Shown: positions 26,059 to 37,168, numbered from the stretch's first letter. The stretch is 45,589 bases of DNA from Chromera velia (GCA_018398765.1 JAHBMJ010000228.1:1-45589); one strand, 5' to 3'. The notes: generated from the letters alone by a model not told the origin. Numbers and translations: made by a program.

Positions 26059-28626
26059 TCAAGTCTCACTTTCTGCGTTTGCACCTTGTGGGTTTTGAGG
26101 CTGGGTTGCCAGAAGATCCGGATGTGGGCCTTCGTGGGGATTGGGGATAGTCACCTTCAGGGGGGCCTGCAGGCGGCGCAGTCTGTTAGCTCGGGGGACG
26201 GAAGTGGACTGCTCCTGATTTCCGTTCTCTCTCTCTCCACGTGGCGGTGAGAAGACGGTGGGGGGTGAGGACACAATCTCTCTTTCCCCGTCCCCTGTAT
26301 GTTCTCCCCCCATGAGGACATCTCCTCCTTCTTCTGCGTGAAGACACAAGAAGAACGACGCCCCCTCTGCTTCACCCCGGCTGTGGGAAGAGCTGGTCGC
26401 GGGAGGCCGAGGAGAAAACTCAGCCGTGCTCGTACTGCTGGAAGGGTCGAATGTCGCAGCTGCAGGGTCTGAGAGATGATGCGGAGCCTTCCTGAACTGG
26501 CCAACCGAATCGGAGAGAGACAGAGAGCTCATTGAAGGCCTCTCTTCTGAACGACATGCCGCCTCCTGTATCCCCCCGTTCTCTGCAACTCTCCTAGACA
26601 ATGACAGACTCTCGGCCTCAGGCGGCACATAGATCTGTAACAATTCCTCTTCCCCTCCCCCGTTCCCTTTACCCGAAACTCCTTGTGCCCCTCCAATTTC
26701 CCGACCCTCACCTTTTGGTGCCTTGAACCAATTTTCGTCTTCTTCCCCCCATTTTTCCTGTCCAACAGAAAGTGCCATCAGATTCTTCCTTCCCCCTTCC
26801 CCTTTTCGTTCTTGAATTTGAATTCTGGATTGATCCCTCAGGCTGGGGTTCTCTGGGGCTGCTTCAGGATCCCACACGCGTTGTCTTTTCTTCTTCTGTC
26901 TGGGTTCCGGACTACTTGTCTGAGCAAGACTTCCGTCTCCCCCCCAGGAGACCCGATTGCCGACACCCAATGGATGGGCAGAGGCGGGGGGGGACCTCGG
27001 AAGGAATTCCCCTGCATGCACAACTCCCCCTCTCGGAGTCCCCACCCCCATGCGAGAGCCCATATCTTCGGATGCTGCTGGGGACTCTAATCTCTCTTGA
27101 ATACGGGCTGAACGACGGGTCACCTCCAAATGACGTCGCTGCCTTCCCCTCATTCCCTTCCCACCTCTCTGTGGAAGCATGGTTGAAGACGAGACCAGGG
27201 AAAAGGTGTCAGCAGAAAAGGGGGAAAGCACGGGCAGTGAGCGTATCTGACCCTCCTCTGTGGGGCCCAACTGGCAAGTCTGCCCCCCCATCTGCTGAAG
27301 GGAGGAGAGCGAAGCCCCTCGTCCCCTTACACCACTCTGCCCCCGCAAACCTCCTCTCGGACGCACAACTGACAGACGCGCTCTGCCCCTTCCTCGTCTC
27401 CCTCTTCCCCTATTTGTCCCTCTCTTCCCTTCGAAGCTCCCTCCCTCTACCTCCCCACTGATGCCCCCTCTTGCCATTCCCCTGTGCATACGGCCTTCTC
27501 TGTCTAATTCTACCTCTCCTCCGATATCTGCCCCCGCTGGTTCCACCGAAAGGTCTGATGACATCACCTGAGTGGAAAAGAAACGAATTGCCAAGTCCCT
27601 CGACGCCCTCCCGCACTCTGCTGACCACGCACCCCCGTCAATCTCGGGGGGAGGGACCCCACAAGAGTATCGATACGAACCCCCTGAGCTGCTTGCGTCA
27701 CGGAGACGCCGTGCCCCCCTTCCCCTCTTTTTCCACTGCTTGCGCTGTGTTTCCATGTGTGCTGCTACGCTTTGCTTTAAAATCCCCAGCCGCCTCTTCC
27801 TTTCCCTCTCTTGTTCGGCCTCTGCCGGAAACTCTGTCTCACCCATGTGCACTCCATTGGCACCCCTGTCAGCATCCCCACTACAGAAATTGAGCACATC
27901 TGAGAAGAACCTACGACCCCATCCGACTGAGCTACGGGCCCCGGCATACCCAAAGGCCTGGGAGGGACGGGCCAAGTATTCATTCTTCTCCACGAAGGTT
28001 AGTGCCTCGATGCAGCATGCCTCGATGAACACCTGCTTGGGGTCCGTCCCAGGTACCACAGGCAGGTCAGCAAGCGCGTCAGCTGAGCCGAGTGCATCTC
28101 TCTTCGAAGAGAAGCACCCGGGGCCTCTGAGGGAGAAGACACGGAAGAGGACCTCCTCTGGGATGTACTGGACAGAGGGTTCTCCGCAGAGGGAGGAACA
28201 GAACGTGTCCAGTCGCTCTTCTGCTTGTGTCCTCTGGTATGGTTGAGTGAAATAAGGGTATGTGCTGGCGTTCCCACCAGTGCTGCTGCTGCTACTGGAG
28301 GGGTTGTGCACAAGAAGCTCTGAGTGTTCCCACTGAGCACCTGGTGGACCGCGGGTTCGTTTCCTCACCAGCACAGGAGGGGCTCTTCTGATGTGATGCT
28401 GTGAGGGGAAAGCGAAGGGATTGCACGCATAGGACAGCCCGTTACTTCCTCCCTGAGTGAAGACAACGGGTGGAAGGTACCGATACAGATGGAAGGGTAG
28501 GGGCACGGAAGAAGAACTGCTGCTGCTTGAAGTCGCCTCGAAACCCGGTGCCGCAGGGTCCGAGGGGACGAGAGGTGTCGAGGCGAAAACAGGCTGCGAT
28601 TGCGTTGGAAGGAAGAGGTGGTTCAT
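26059..28626 (-). CDS. Intronless RG-rich low-complexity protein, function unknown
   Basis: A single uninterrupted frame of 855 codons from ATG 28626-28624 to TGA 26061-26059; the frame is open for another 51 codons upstream but without ATG. A good acceptor (CTTGCCCCAG directly before the ATG) means this could instead be the second exon of a longer gene. Visible parts: Ser-rich stretches near the N-terminus; a better conserved-looking globular segment around residues 140-260 (IPEEVLFRVFSLRG, PKQVFIEACCIEALTFVEK); a basic helical stretch (EQERERKRRLGILKQ); an RG/RGR-rich block (RGRGRRGRGRAR) typical of RNA- or nucleolar-binding proteins; then long acidic/Ser/Pro-rich disordered sequence. I recognise no family. 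An uninterrupted frame of this length is unlikely by chance. Confidence 0.75.
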   Translation of the reverse strand: MNHLFLPTQSQPVFASTPLVPSDPAAPGFEATSSSSSSSSVPLPFHLYRYLPPVVFTQGGSNGLSYACNPFAFPSQHHIRRAPPVLVRKRTRGPPGAQWEHSELLVHNPSSSSSSTGGNASTYPYFTQPYQRTQAEERLDTFCSSLCGEPSVQYIPEEVLFRVFSLRGPGCFSSKRDALGSADALADLPVVPGTDPKQVFIEACCIEALTFVEKNEYLARPSQAFGYAGARSSVGWGRRFFSDVLNFCSGDADRGANGVHMGETEFPAEAEQERERKRRLGILKQSVAAHMETQRKQWKKRGRGARRLRDASSSGGSYRYSCGVPPPEIDGGAWSAECGRASRDLAIRFFSTQVMSSDLSVEPAGADIGGEVELDREGRMHRGMARGGISGEVEGGSFEGKRGTNRGRGRRGRGRARLSVVRPRGGLRGQSGVRGRGASLSSLQQMGGQTCQLGPTEEGQIRSLPVLSPFSADTFSLVSSSTMLPQRGGKGMRGRQRRHLEVTRRSARIQERLESPAASEDMGSRMGVGTPRGGVVHAGEFLPRSPPASAHPLGVGNRVSWGGDGSLAQTSSPEPRQKKKRQRVWDPEAAPENPSLRDQSRIQIQERKGEGGRKNLMALSVGQEKWGEEDENWFKAPKGEGREIGGAQGVSGKGNGGGEEELLQIYVPPEAESLSLSRRVAENGGIQEAACRSEERPSMSSLSLSDSVGQFRKAPHHLSDPAAATFDPSSSTSTAEFSPRPPATSSSHSRGEAEGASFFLCLHAEEGGDVLMGGEHTGDGEREIVSSPPTVFSPPRGERENGNQEQSTSVPRANRLRRLQAPLKVTIPNPHEGPHPDLLATQPQNPQGANAESET

Positions 28627-29355
28627 CTGGGGCAAGCCGAAGCAAACTGTCAGGACACAGCAGAGAAACCCGTCAATTTGGGTCAGGCGTTGCAAGTCTG
28701 AGTTCCAACTGTTGCCAGGAATGTATATGTATGCACCGGCCTGCGAGCTTTCTGCTTCAGTCAGAGTTCTTTGCGGCAAAGATGAGATTCAATGACTCTG
28801 GGAACGCCCAACGAGATTCTGCAAGGCATAGCTAGTAGGCCAAAGTCGTCATTCTCCCCGCGGCCTGCTTCAATCTCGAAACATGCAGCTATATATATAG
28901 CTATATAGGCAGATCGATCGAAGTGCATGTCATGCATGCATGCGCGTGAAAAAAAATCATTTTCGCGATTTTCAGCTTATAATTTCGCGCGAATGCGTGC
29001 GCGCAACTGTTCCCACCTCCACATGCAAAAAAATTAAGTTATGCAAAGAAAAAAGGTCAGACGCAGCACAGAAGAACATGCATGCTATATATAATGATGC
29101 CATTCCGATGATCCCGATCGATTCCCGACAAGCAATCTCACTCGCAGACTACCATTTCGATGGCAGCTGTGGTGATCACCGGATTCAGTCATCCAGGATA
29201 CTTGCTGCGCATTGCCTCGCTGGACAGAAGGTGCTATAAATTCGGACCTTCACATCGTCTCATTGTCCCATCATCAAGAAGAAATCAGTCACGGACATGC
29301 ATGCCTCTGGGGGGAACCTTCCCCTGTAGCTTGACCAGACAACAAAATCAGAATC
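28627..29355. promoter_or_regulatory. Divergent intergenic region with palindromes
   Basis: Lies between the minus-strand gene starting at 28626 and the plus-strand kinase starting at 29356, so it probably holds both promoters. It has AGCTATATATATAGCT (a perfect 16-bp palindrome at about 28888-28903), GATCGATCGA and CATGCATGCATGCG words. No experimentally known motif can be assigned. Confidence 0.4.
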
Positions 29356-31353
29356 ATGCCGGGCGCTGCCACTGGCCCAGCCCCAGGCAGGAGTCCCCAG
29401 GCATCGGGTGAGTCTCCCTTTTTGCTCGACGCGGCGCCCTTGCAGCACTTCTACCAGGAGCTCCCACTCTCGGATTCTTCCTCCTCTTCCTCTCCCTCTA
29501 GTCTAAGCATCTGCATAGGGAGGTACTCAAAGAGAGTTCGAGCAGTGCATCTTGCGACACAAGGTGAGAGACTGATTCACACGTGGAAGAGAAGAGCAAG
29601 GCAACTGAAGAACAAACAGGACACGGGAGAGGTCCTCTGCCATTTTGACCATCCGCACATTCTCAGGTTCTTCGAGTCATTCGAAGATCCGAAAAGGGCA
29701 GAAATTGTACGTCAATAACTCCCCCCCCCCCCTTCNNNNNNNNNNNNNNNNNNNNNNNNNNNNNNNNNNNNNNNCCCCCCCCCCCTTCCCTCTCCCTGCC
29801 TTCCTCCCTCTCTCCCTCCCTCCGTGTGTGCGTGTAGGGGTGTGCGTGTGTACGTGTGTGTGTGTGTGTGTGTGTGTGTGTCTATTTACACACGCACATT
29901 TATGTGCCTCGACAAAACCCTCTCTGTTTCGATCTGTTCACCTACGTCCCGTCCTTCTGCTTTGCGGTGCACTGCGATTCTCCCCTTGTCCCATCCGTTT
30001 CCCCTTGTGTAAAATACTGTTGTGTGCTTTCGGCCCTGAGCACAGACTTTTGTTTGTCTCTCAGCCTCCTGAGCGCCTCGTCGCTCCAAGGCAAGAAGTG
30101 CAAAGACTGATGGTCCCGACTGCAGCCATTGTAGATGGTACCGGATGTTGTTGCACACTACAGGCTTGTCACATGACGAAAAGCTGTCTCCATACGTGAC
30201 TCTTGCAGGTGACTGAAGAGTGCGCAGGAAAGACCTTGTTCGAGTGGATCGGTAGCGATGGATATCTGGGAGAGAGGGAGTGTCGAGTCATTATCCGGCA
30301 GCTGCTCTCTGCTTTGCTGTACTGCCATCAGAGGGGTGTAGCACACCGAGACATAAACTTGGATTCTGTATTCATGCAACGGAAGGGGGAGGAAGGAGAT
30401 GTGCTGACCAAACTGTCGGGCTTTGATTTTGCGAAGCGGGTGGGTGAACGTCAGGGAGGGACTCGGGGAGGTTCCGTCACTTTCAGCACTCGAACCTCGA
30501 GTCCTTATTTTTTCGCACCAGAAATGCTGGATGGGTCTGGCTACGGGATGGAGGCTGACATGTGGGCTTTGGGTGTTGTCACGTACACACTCCTCTGTGG
30601 GTATCCTCCCTTCTTCGGAGATACCGACAAGGCCATAGCAGACAGCATTCTGTCGGGCACGTATACTTTTTATAGAGAAGACTGGAAGACCGTGAGTGAG
30701 AGTGCAAAGGACCTCATTCGCCTTCTTCTTGTGTCTGAAGCCTCAAAGCGTATCACTGCAGCCAAAGCCCTCTCCCACCCCTGGATTGCAGAAATTCGAC
30801 CCGAAGTTCCTCGTAGAATCCCGGTGGTACCCTTCTTGACCTCTCTTCTCCAGAGGTTCTATGGAGTTCCTCGTCTGCCGAGGTTGATTCTTGTGTTAGC
30901 AACCTCCCTGCTTGATTGTTCTTTCCGAAAGAAAACAAAGGAAGAGGACAAGGAAGAGGGCGTGTCCATCAGAGGAACTGCTCCGGACGAGACGCTACTG
31001 GAGGCCCTGGAACAGGCACGTCATCTGTTCGTGCAGTTCGATAGAGACGGAGACGGAGTCTTCTCCATCAACGTGAGTCTGTCAGTAAGTGAGGCAGTCA
31101 GTGTGTGAGTCAATTTGCCAGTCAGTCAAAGAGTCGATCAGATAACTGCCAGTCTGGTGAGCGATTCGAAGGCAGGCAGGCAGGCAGGCGGGGAGAGAGG
31201 CAGGTATGAAAGGTCCCCACACAGGGACTCCAAGGTGACTTTTTTTCCTGCCTTTCCTGCCCCCCCCTTTTTCCTTGCTTCTCTCTCTCTGTCTGTCTCT
31301 GTCTCTGTCTCTGTCTCTGTCTCTGTCTTTGTCTCTGTCTCTGTCTCTGTCTC

Positions 31354-31424
<71 letters not shown>

Positions 31425-31955
31425 GTGTGTGTAGGCATGCTGCTCTCTCCGTTGGATGTGCAGGACCTTCACGTCTGTCTGAAGGAGCGGGAAGAGATCG
31501 AGAAAGAGGAATTCAAAAACAGTGCGGGGCTTCCAGAGGACTTTCCAGAAAAACTTTTTCAAAACGAGATCGTGACTGCAACAGTGAAGGCACAGAAGCA
31601 GACGGACCCCTTCTCGCTTTTTCTTTTTACTGAATTTCTGGCTTCGTGTTTGTTGTTAAGAAACCTTCAGAAGCAGATGCTCTCGCTGGGGCGCGCCGCC
31701 TTTCTTCTTCTCGGCCCAGAACGGAAAGGCTCTGGCTCCTCCACCTTCCTCGTTGCACGCCCAAGCTCGGCCTTCCTCAAAATTCCTCCCAGCCGATGGC
31801 GGTTGCTGGCTCCCTTTAAACATACAGACTCTATGACTCTCCCTCCCAACCCGGATGCTCTCAAGCAGCTCGACGAAGACTTTAGAAAGGCCTCTGCCCT
31901 CAACGATGGTTTGATCACTTCAAGTTTTTTTGAAAATTGTTTGGCCGTCATGTGA
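29356..31955 (+). CDS. CDPK-like pseudokinase with EF-hand
   Basis: Exons 29356-29706, 30209-31072 and 31464-31955 join in phase 0 to 567-568 residues. ATG 29356 follows an in-frame TGA (29332-29334). The kinase fold is clear: HFDHPHILRFFESFED, LLSALLYCHQRGVAHRD, YFFAPEML, DMWALGVVTYTLLCGYPPF, and AAKALSHPWI as in calcium-dependent protein kinases. Key catalytic motifs are altered: the Gly-rich loop reads IGRYSKRV, no VAIK-type lysine is evident, HRDINLDS lacks the Asn five residues after Asp, and the DFG position reads GFD (KLSGFDFAK). After the kinase comes an EF-hand loop DRDGDGVFSIND, split by the second intron, then a degenerate second EF-like region ending FTEFLASCL. Likely a catalytically dead calcium-responsive scaffold or regulator; remaining activity cannot be excluded. 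Confidence 0.9.
29736..29774. other. Assembly gap (39 N) in kinase intron 1
   Basis: A run of 39 N flanked by C homopolymers on both sides (about 29721-29732 and 29775-29785). The true length of the intron is therefore unknown. A GT microsatellite follows at about 29822-29880. Confidence 0.98.
31281..31432 (+). repeat. (TCTCTG)n/(CT)n/(GT)n compound microsatellite in kinase intron 2
   Basis: A hexamer-like TCTGTC/TCTCTG array grades into CT and then GT repeats and ends about 30 bases before the acceptor of the exon starting at 31464. Confidence 0.9.
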
Positions 31956-32467
31956 ATGCCATTGGAGCACCCCCATAGGAAAAAGATTCAGATTGAAGTC
32001 CCGTTTAGTCCCTTTTGATTGGAACAGATGTTTTGAGTTTTAAAGAAACATTAACATTGATACGTGAAAAATTGTATAATAATCTGAAGAAAGACTTCAA
32101 AGTATCTAAACATAGTAATGGGCTAATGGCTAAACATCTGAGGTACGTAATATGAGGATTGTTACACAAAGTTGTTGCACAAGTTTATAATCTTTATGAT
32201 ACCTTATAACTAAATTTTAAGCTGCGAGTAACTGTAGGAGCTAATAGCCACTCTAATATGCTCTAATAGTCGCTACAGGAATCGACAGTTACACGAAAGT
32301 CAATATAGACTATAACTCACTCAAACGGACATGCAGGGTCAATATCAATGATTCATGATACTGAATATAACTGAATGTGTATGCTACTGTATGCAACAAT
32401 TATAAGAGGTTGGCCTAGGTTAACCCATCAGCTTTAACCACTATATTGTGACTACAATCAATCAATT

Positions 32468-32523
<56 letters not shown>

Positions 32524-33072
32524 CTTACCATCACTTTAGCTCTGATACGTACGGCTTGAATTTGCTTGTATCATTGAATATATTAAAACAATATAGAGTT
32601 ATGTAGAATGTAGATTTATGGTACAATGGTATACCATGGGTTGAATTGGCAAGCTTTGATTTATCAATGAAGCAGGCCTTTAGCAGGGCCGGGCCCTGCG
32701 GCCCTGCGGCCGGACGCGACGCTTCGATTGGGCCGGGGCCGCGGCCACGGGCTCATCGGTGATTTTGGGTCACCTTCAGACGAGCTAGGCGTTTGCAACA
32801 TTTTGCAACTGTTGGTCAGGAGTGAGCAACTGTGTTCTCATCACAGTAGCTATATATAAGCAGTCTCATACGATCCCACATGCGTCCTTGCCAGAGTGGG
32901 TCCATGATACATAGAGGGCTCACTGACCGAAGAGTGCCAGAAACAGATTGTTGTTCAAAGAGACGGGAGTAGTTCTGAAGTTGCGGAAGTGATCAGTCTG
33001 ACCTTCCGACTGTCCACTCCCTCAATCCAGACGATCCCGCTCTCTCGCCACTTTAATTCCCTGTCCGGAGGA
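31956..33072. other. AT-rich spacer with (AATC)n array and a GC-rich block
   Basis: AT-rich, gene-free DNA downstream of the kinase stop. It includes a TCAA/AATC tetranucleotide array at about 32458-32523, an isolated GC-rich block at 32684-32753 and, nearer the next gene, TATATATAAG at about 32851-32860, which could be a TATA-like element for the zinc-finger gene (start 33073). Confidence 0.6.
32458..32523. repeat. (AATC)n tetranucleotide repeat
   Basis: About fourteen consecutive CAAT units preceded by two interrupted ones, inside an AT-rich spacer. Confidence 0.95.
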
Positions 33073-33537
33073 ATGAAGAGGTCCCTAGAGGAGTCTCTCT
33101 CAACTGATCAAACCCCTCTGGGGGTTCCGTTCACTGAATTCGGTCTGCGTTCCCAAGGCGCCATTGCAAGCGCTTCCCACTGTCTGCCTGTTGTGGCTCT
33201 CGGAAGCCACGTGTCGAGCAACCGACGGCAGGCAGGCGCTGCTTCTCAACAGAGGGATGGCGTGTTCTCAGCCAAGCAAGTGCGGCTGGATCGGGTCTCG
33301 ATGGCAGGTCAGAAAGAAAAACGGAGGGGCAACTTCAGTAGTGACTGTTGTGGAGGTCATTCAATAAAAAGCAAAACATTCCCTTACATCCCTTGAAGTT
33401 CTGCCACAGCGTTACTCCCTCGATCCCCTTTCCGTTGTTTGGTGTCTTCTGGTTCTGATTTGCAAGTCCGTTTGTTTTCGTCTTCCCCCCTCTGGCCCGC
33501 CTCTGTGTCCCTGCATTTCTTTTGCGGGGTTCTTTAC

Positions 33538-33572
<35 letters not shown>

Positions 33573-33578
33573 CTCTCT

Positions 33579-33610
<32 letters not shown>

Positions 33611-34769
33611 ATTTATCCCCGCCCCTCTTCTCCCCCCTCTTTTCCTCTCTTCCCCCCCCCTTCCCCTCTGTGTGTGTGCGTGTGTGTGTGTGTGTGTGAC
33701 TGACTGTCCTGTCTGCCTCTTTGTCGTTCTCTGGTTAGTCTGATCTGACAATGAGTCAACAGAAGAAAAAAAAAGGAAATGTATAGCGACAGAGAGATTG
33801 TTCGTCTCGGTGCAAATCTTTTTCTCCCTCCGCCCTGTCTGTCTGGCTTCCCCTTCCTCTCTGGAGACGCATTCATTGCTTTTTCCTGTCTGTCTCTTCT
33901 CATCCCCCAAATGCAGAATACACAGTCCCGTCTGTCTCTTCTCATCCCCCAAATGCAGAATACACAGTGCAACGAATGATGGAGGCATCCAGAAAATCCA
34001 CACAATCTCGACCGAAAAAACGAGACACCTCAGACTGTCCTGTTTGCCAGAAGCCAACCCAAGCCGCCGACTCCTCTGCCTCTCAGTCAAGCAAACCGAA
34101 GACCCCCCACAGAGTCAGAGACATCAGGAGCCTCTGCGGGTCCCCCAACCCCAAACACAACAGACTCATCGATATTTCCGCACCCACGACGGCGAGAAGC
34201 ATGCAGAATGAGATCGGACCTTCACCTGCCTCTGTCCCCTCACGGCCCCCTGCCGTCTCACACAGAGTGCGAGACATCCGCAGTCTCCTCGCCCCCTCCT
34301 CTGCACACCCTCCACTGGCGTACGTCGACTTGAGCACCACAGGCTCCTCCACCGCCCCTGCTTCTGGAGACAACGACCGAAGCGCCCGCTGCTCCTTCTG
34401 TGAGTCGCGACCCTGTGCTGATTGCGGGGGGAACTGCGCAGTTTGCGGGCTGTTCTTTTGCGCCCTCTGTAGCGAACTCAGGTCAGTAGAAGACACGTCC
34501 CCCACCATCCCACACACACATACACACATAAATTTGTGTCGTTTTGAGGGCTTTTTCTCGAGACAAGCTTCCATGAGTTGGTTGGTCAGGAAAATTAACA
34601 GTACCCTTTTGCAATCTCAAGTGCTTACCGTCGTGACTGTTTTGCCGTTGGTCTATACATCCGTCAATTCAATTGCACTACTGTCACCGACAGACAGCAG
34701 ACAGTGCGAAAGCAGTCTAGAGAGCTCTCCACGAACACTCTCACACTTACACGCTCTCTCTCTCTCTCC

Positions 34770-34801
<32 letters not shown>

Positions 34802-35138
34802 CACACACACACACACAGAGAGAGAGAGAGAACACACACACACACACACACACACAGAGAGGGAGAGAGAGAGAGAGAGAGAACAAAACAAAGCACAATG
34901 CTCGGGCGACGCATTCCATGTTCCATTTTTCCTCTTTATTCTTTTCTTGTCTTCTATCTCACTTTCTGTCCGTTTTCTGCATTTCTTCCTCGCTCACACC
35001 GCACTCTTCCTTCCTTTGTGCAGGTACGGAAGCCCTGAGGTTGACAGGGTTTGCCTCGATTGTGCGGCTGTCGAGAGGACGGCAGGCGGGAGGGAGAAGT
35101 GCATGGGGGGGGGGGACGTTGAGATGACAGACGCGTGA
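33073..35138 (+). CDS. Small FYVE-like zinc-finger protein, 3 exons
   Basis: Exons 33073-33307, 33959-34481 and 35024-35138 (TGA 35136-35138) join in phase to 290 residues from ATG 33073. The middle has two copies of HRVRDIRSL about 57 residues apart and Ser/Pro-rich linkers; an isolated CPVC pair lies near the start of exon 2. The C-terminal cysteine array reads CSFCESRPCADCGGNCAVCG, then LFFCALC, and after the last intron RVCLDC. The CAVCGLFFCALC and RVCLDC parts match the FYVE treble-clef pattern (CxxCGxxxCxxC ... RVCxxC), but the basic RRHHC motif that binds PI3P in true FYVE fingers is replaced by CGGNC. So it is a FYVE-related zinc finger with doubtful lipid binding. The acceptor of exon 2 is tandemly duplicated (see findings). 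Confidence 0.8.
33541..33700 (+). repeat. (CT)n and (GT)n microsatellites in zinc-finger intron 1
   Basis: CT repeats at about 33541-33611 and a GT run at about 33670-33699, separated by a C/T-rich stretch with C8-C9 runs. Confidence 0.9.
33888..33968 (+). repeat. 42-bp tandem duplication covering a 3' splice site
   Basis: The sequence from GTCTGTCTCTTCTCATCCCC to ATACACAGT is present at 33888-33926 and again at 33930-33968 (period 42). Each copy holds an AATGCAG acceptor, at 33916 and 33958. Confidence 0.92.
34757..34883 (+). repeat. CT / GC / AC / AG compound microsatellite in zinc-finger intron 2
   Basis: Runs of CT, then CG (about 34787-34802), then AC, AG, AC and AG repeats. The CG/AC part is alternating purine-pyrimidine. 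Confidence 0.9.
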
Positions 35139-37168
35139 TGGAGGTCCTGCTTCTCTGTATGGAGGGCGTGGAGGGAGGCTGGGTCAGGGGAGGGAGGGGG
35201 GATGAGTGAATGGAAAGGGGCATGCAGTGTTGCAAGGTTGTACAGTGAGGAAGCCCAAACGTCCTCGTCGCCCCTTCCCCCCCTTTTCCGACAGAATGAT
35301 GCGAAGCTCTACCTTCTCCCCTCAGTGCACAGACTTTCCCGGTCAAGTAATCAACACCCCCCTCTCTCGGGGTCCATTTGGACAGACAGGTAGTCTTGCA
35401 CGCTTTTCCGTTACCATTTTTATCATTCTCTCTGTATCTGTCTTTTTGCCTCTGTCCATGTTTGTCGTTTGCATGCGTGTATTAGTGCTTCTGCTGTTTC
35501 AGTCGGGAAACAGTACAACCGAGAGGCCCCGGGATCAAAGGCGGGGACGCGGGATATTCTCGAAAGCAGCGGCTGCATCGTATTGTCCCCATGTGTCTAC
35601 TGGCCCTTCTACCTTTTTTGCGTATTCCATCGATCCCGGTCCCGTCATTCACCATACAATTCAAATGAATGAACATCATGTTCTCTGCATCAGTGTGGGG
35701 TGCGCATGCCTTGTTTTCCGGCTTTTCCAATTAATTCTGGTGTGAGAATTCAAGCTTTCGGATCCAAACTCACTCAGCAGCTGGATTATTGAGCAGTCAT
35801 GTTCGACGTTGTTCGTGCATTTACAATCGCAAGTTCCAATGATTGCCGAACAGTATCCAATTGGATTTTACCTATGTGTCATGCATGGTTGAAGTATACA
35901 TATGTTAATGTTCGTATATATATAATTTAAGTATGATTGATGATTAATTGATATGGTTTTATTAATATTAAGTGGTATCACCTCGACATTATTTATGCTA
36001 TGAATGTAAATCATGTCGATTCATGTGATCGATACTGTATAATTTAAATTTAACGTAGAATCCAAAAAGAATGTTAAACATACTTAATTAAGCTGATTTA
36101 TTCAACTATATTCGACGTTAGATTTGATGACTGATTTGGATGATTTGGTGCGGGAATAGTAGCTAATAGATACTAAATCATAAGCACATCTTTCAGTTAC
36201 CATACATATTGAGACCGCTAACACAAACAGGAATGTTAGGGGTAGTTAGGGGTCAAGAAAAAATATTTCGAAAAAAGTTTTACTCACAAAATCGGGAAGC
36301 AGGATTTTAGAGAGTGGTTGCTGGAAAGTTTTTGAGAGTTCCCATTCTGTTAAATATGTTTTATTTCGTTTTACTTTTTTCTTCTTCTAATTCATGTCAG
36401 TTAGCCTAGTAAATGCCAGTCAATCAAGTTAAATCAAGTCTTGCTTCAGCCTATCGTCTCTTGATGTAGAGCTAGCTAGGACTTTACAGAACTTTGGAGA
36501 AGATTTTTTTTTTTTTTTGGAAAAAGATTTCCATGCGAGTTAGGCGCTGAGTCCGCTTCGCAGGAACGTGGGGTCGTGCGCCTGACGTCAAACTGTGCGC
36601 GTGTGGGTATCGGTGTGATCGCCGTTCAAAAATTCGATCCATGCATTTGCCGCATATATGACCTCATGTATGCAGAACAGGGGACCTGCACATAACAATT
36701 AACTACCGTGTGCAGAATGACGTACAGACTACAGGCGGTGCATCCAAGAGGTCCAAGTGGCTCCATCTATGGCTGCCTTCAGGCACAATTACGATACAGA
36801 CTTCGAGTGCCTTTGCCGTCAGACTGAGAACGAGGGCAATAAACGTCCCAAGGCACTTCGACAGCGTAAACTGAAAGCAACGTACGGCTCTACCAAATAT
36901 GAGAAGCAGTTGGGCGCACTGCGCCCTTCGTTGTGCCCTCATCGTTGTATTCTGCCTCCAAGGTCGGTCGGGTTTGCGCGCAAACTCCCAGTGTTTCTCT
37001 TGATGCATGCTACTTTCTGCTCATTTCCCGCAGCGTAATGGTGGTCAACATTTTTTGCGCATGCATGCTCTTTGAAGGGAGGAAAATCAAACTGTCTTTT
37101 TGAGTCTGCTCAAAGGAATCGGAGTTTCCGTCTGATTCTCGACACCTGAGTACATGTTCTGGTTGCAG
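35139..37168. other. Intergenic region between zinc-finger and prominin-like genes
   Basis: 35139-35750 is probably 3' UTR or intergenic; 35750-36540 is a strongly AT-rich spacer (with a T14-15 run near 36506-36520). From about 36540 composition returns to mixed. The missing 5' exon(s) of the prominin-like gene must be in 36540-37168 or beyond; the frame starting ATG 36769 is open but no donor in the right phase could be found to join it. Confidence 0.5.

Noticed and set aside
35202-35677. Possible small two-exon gene (35202/35297-35392 joined to about 35503-35677)
   Set aside because: A join with plausible GT/AG and an open frame can be drawn, but no homology is seen, the start is ambiguous and the region is probably the 3' flank of the zinc-finger gene.
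36703-37038. Open frames on both strands before the prominin-like gene, one starting ATG 36769
   Set aside because: I could not find a donor in the right phase to join the exon at 37169, nor any signal peptide or domain.
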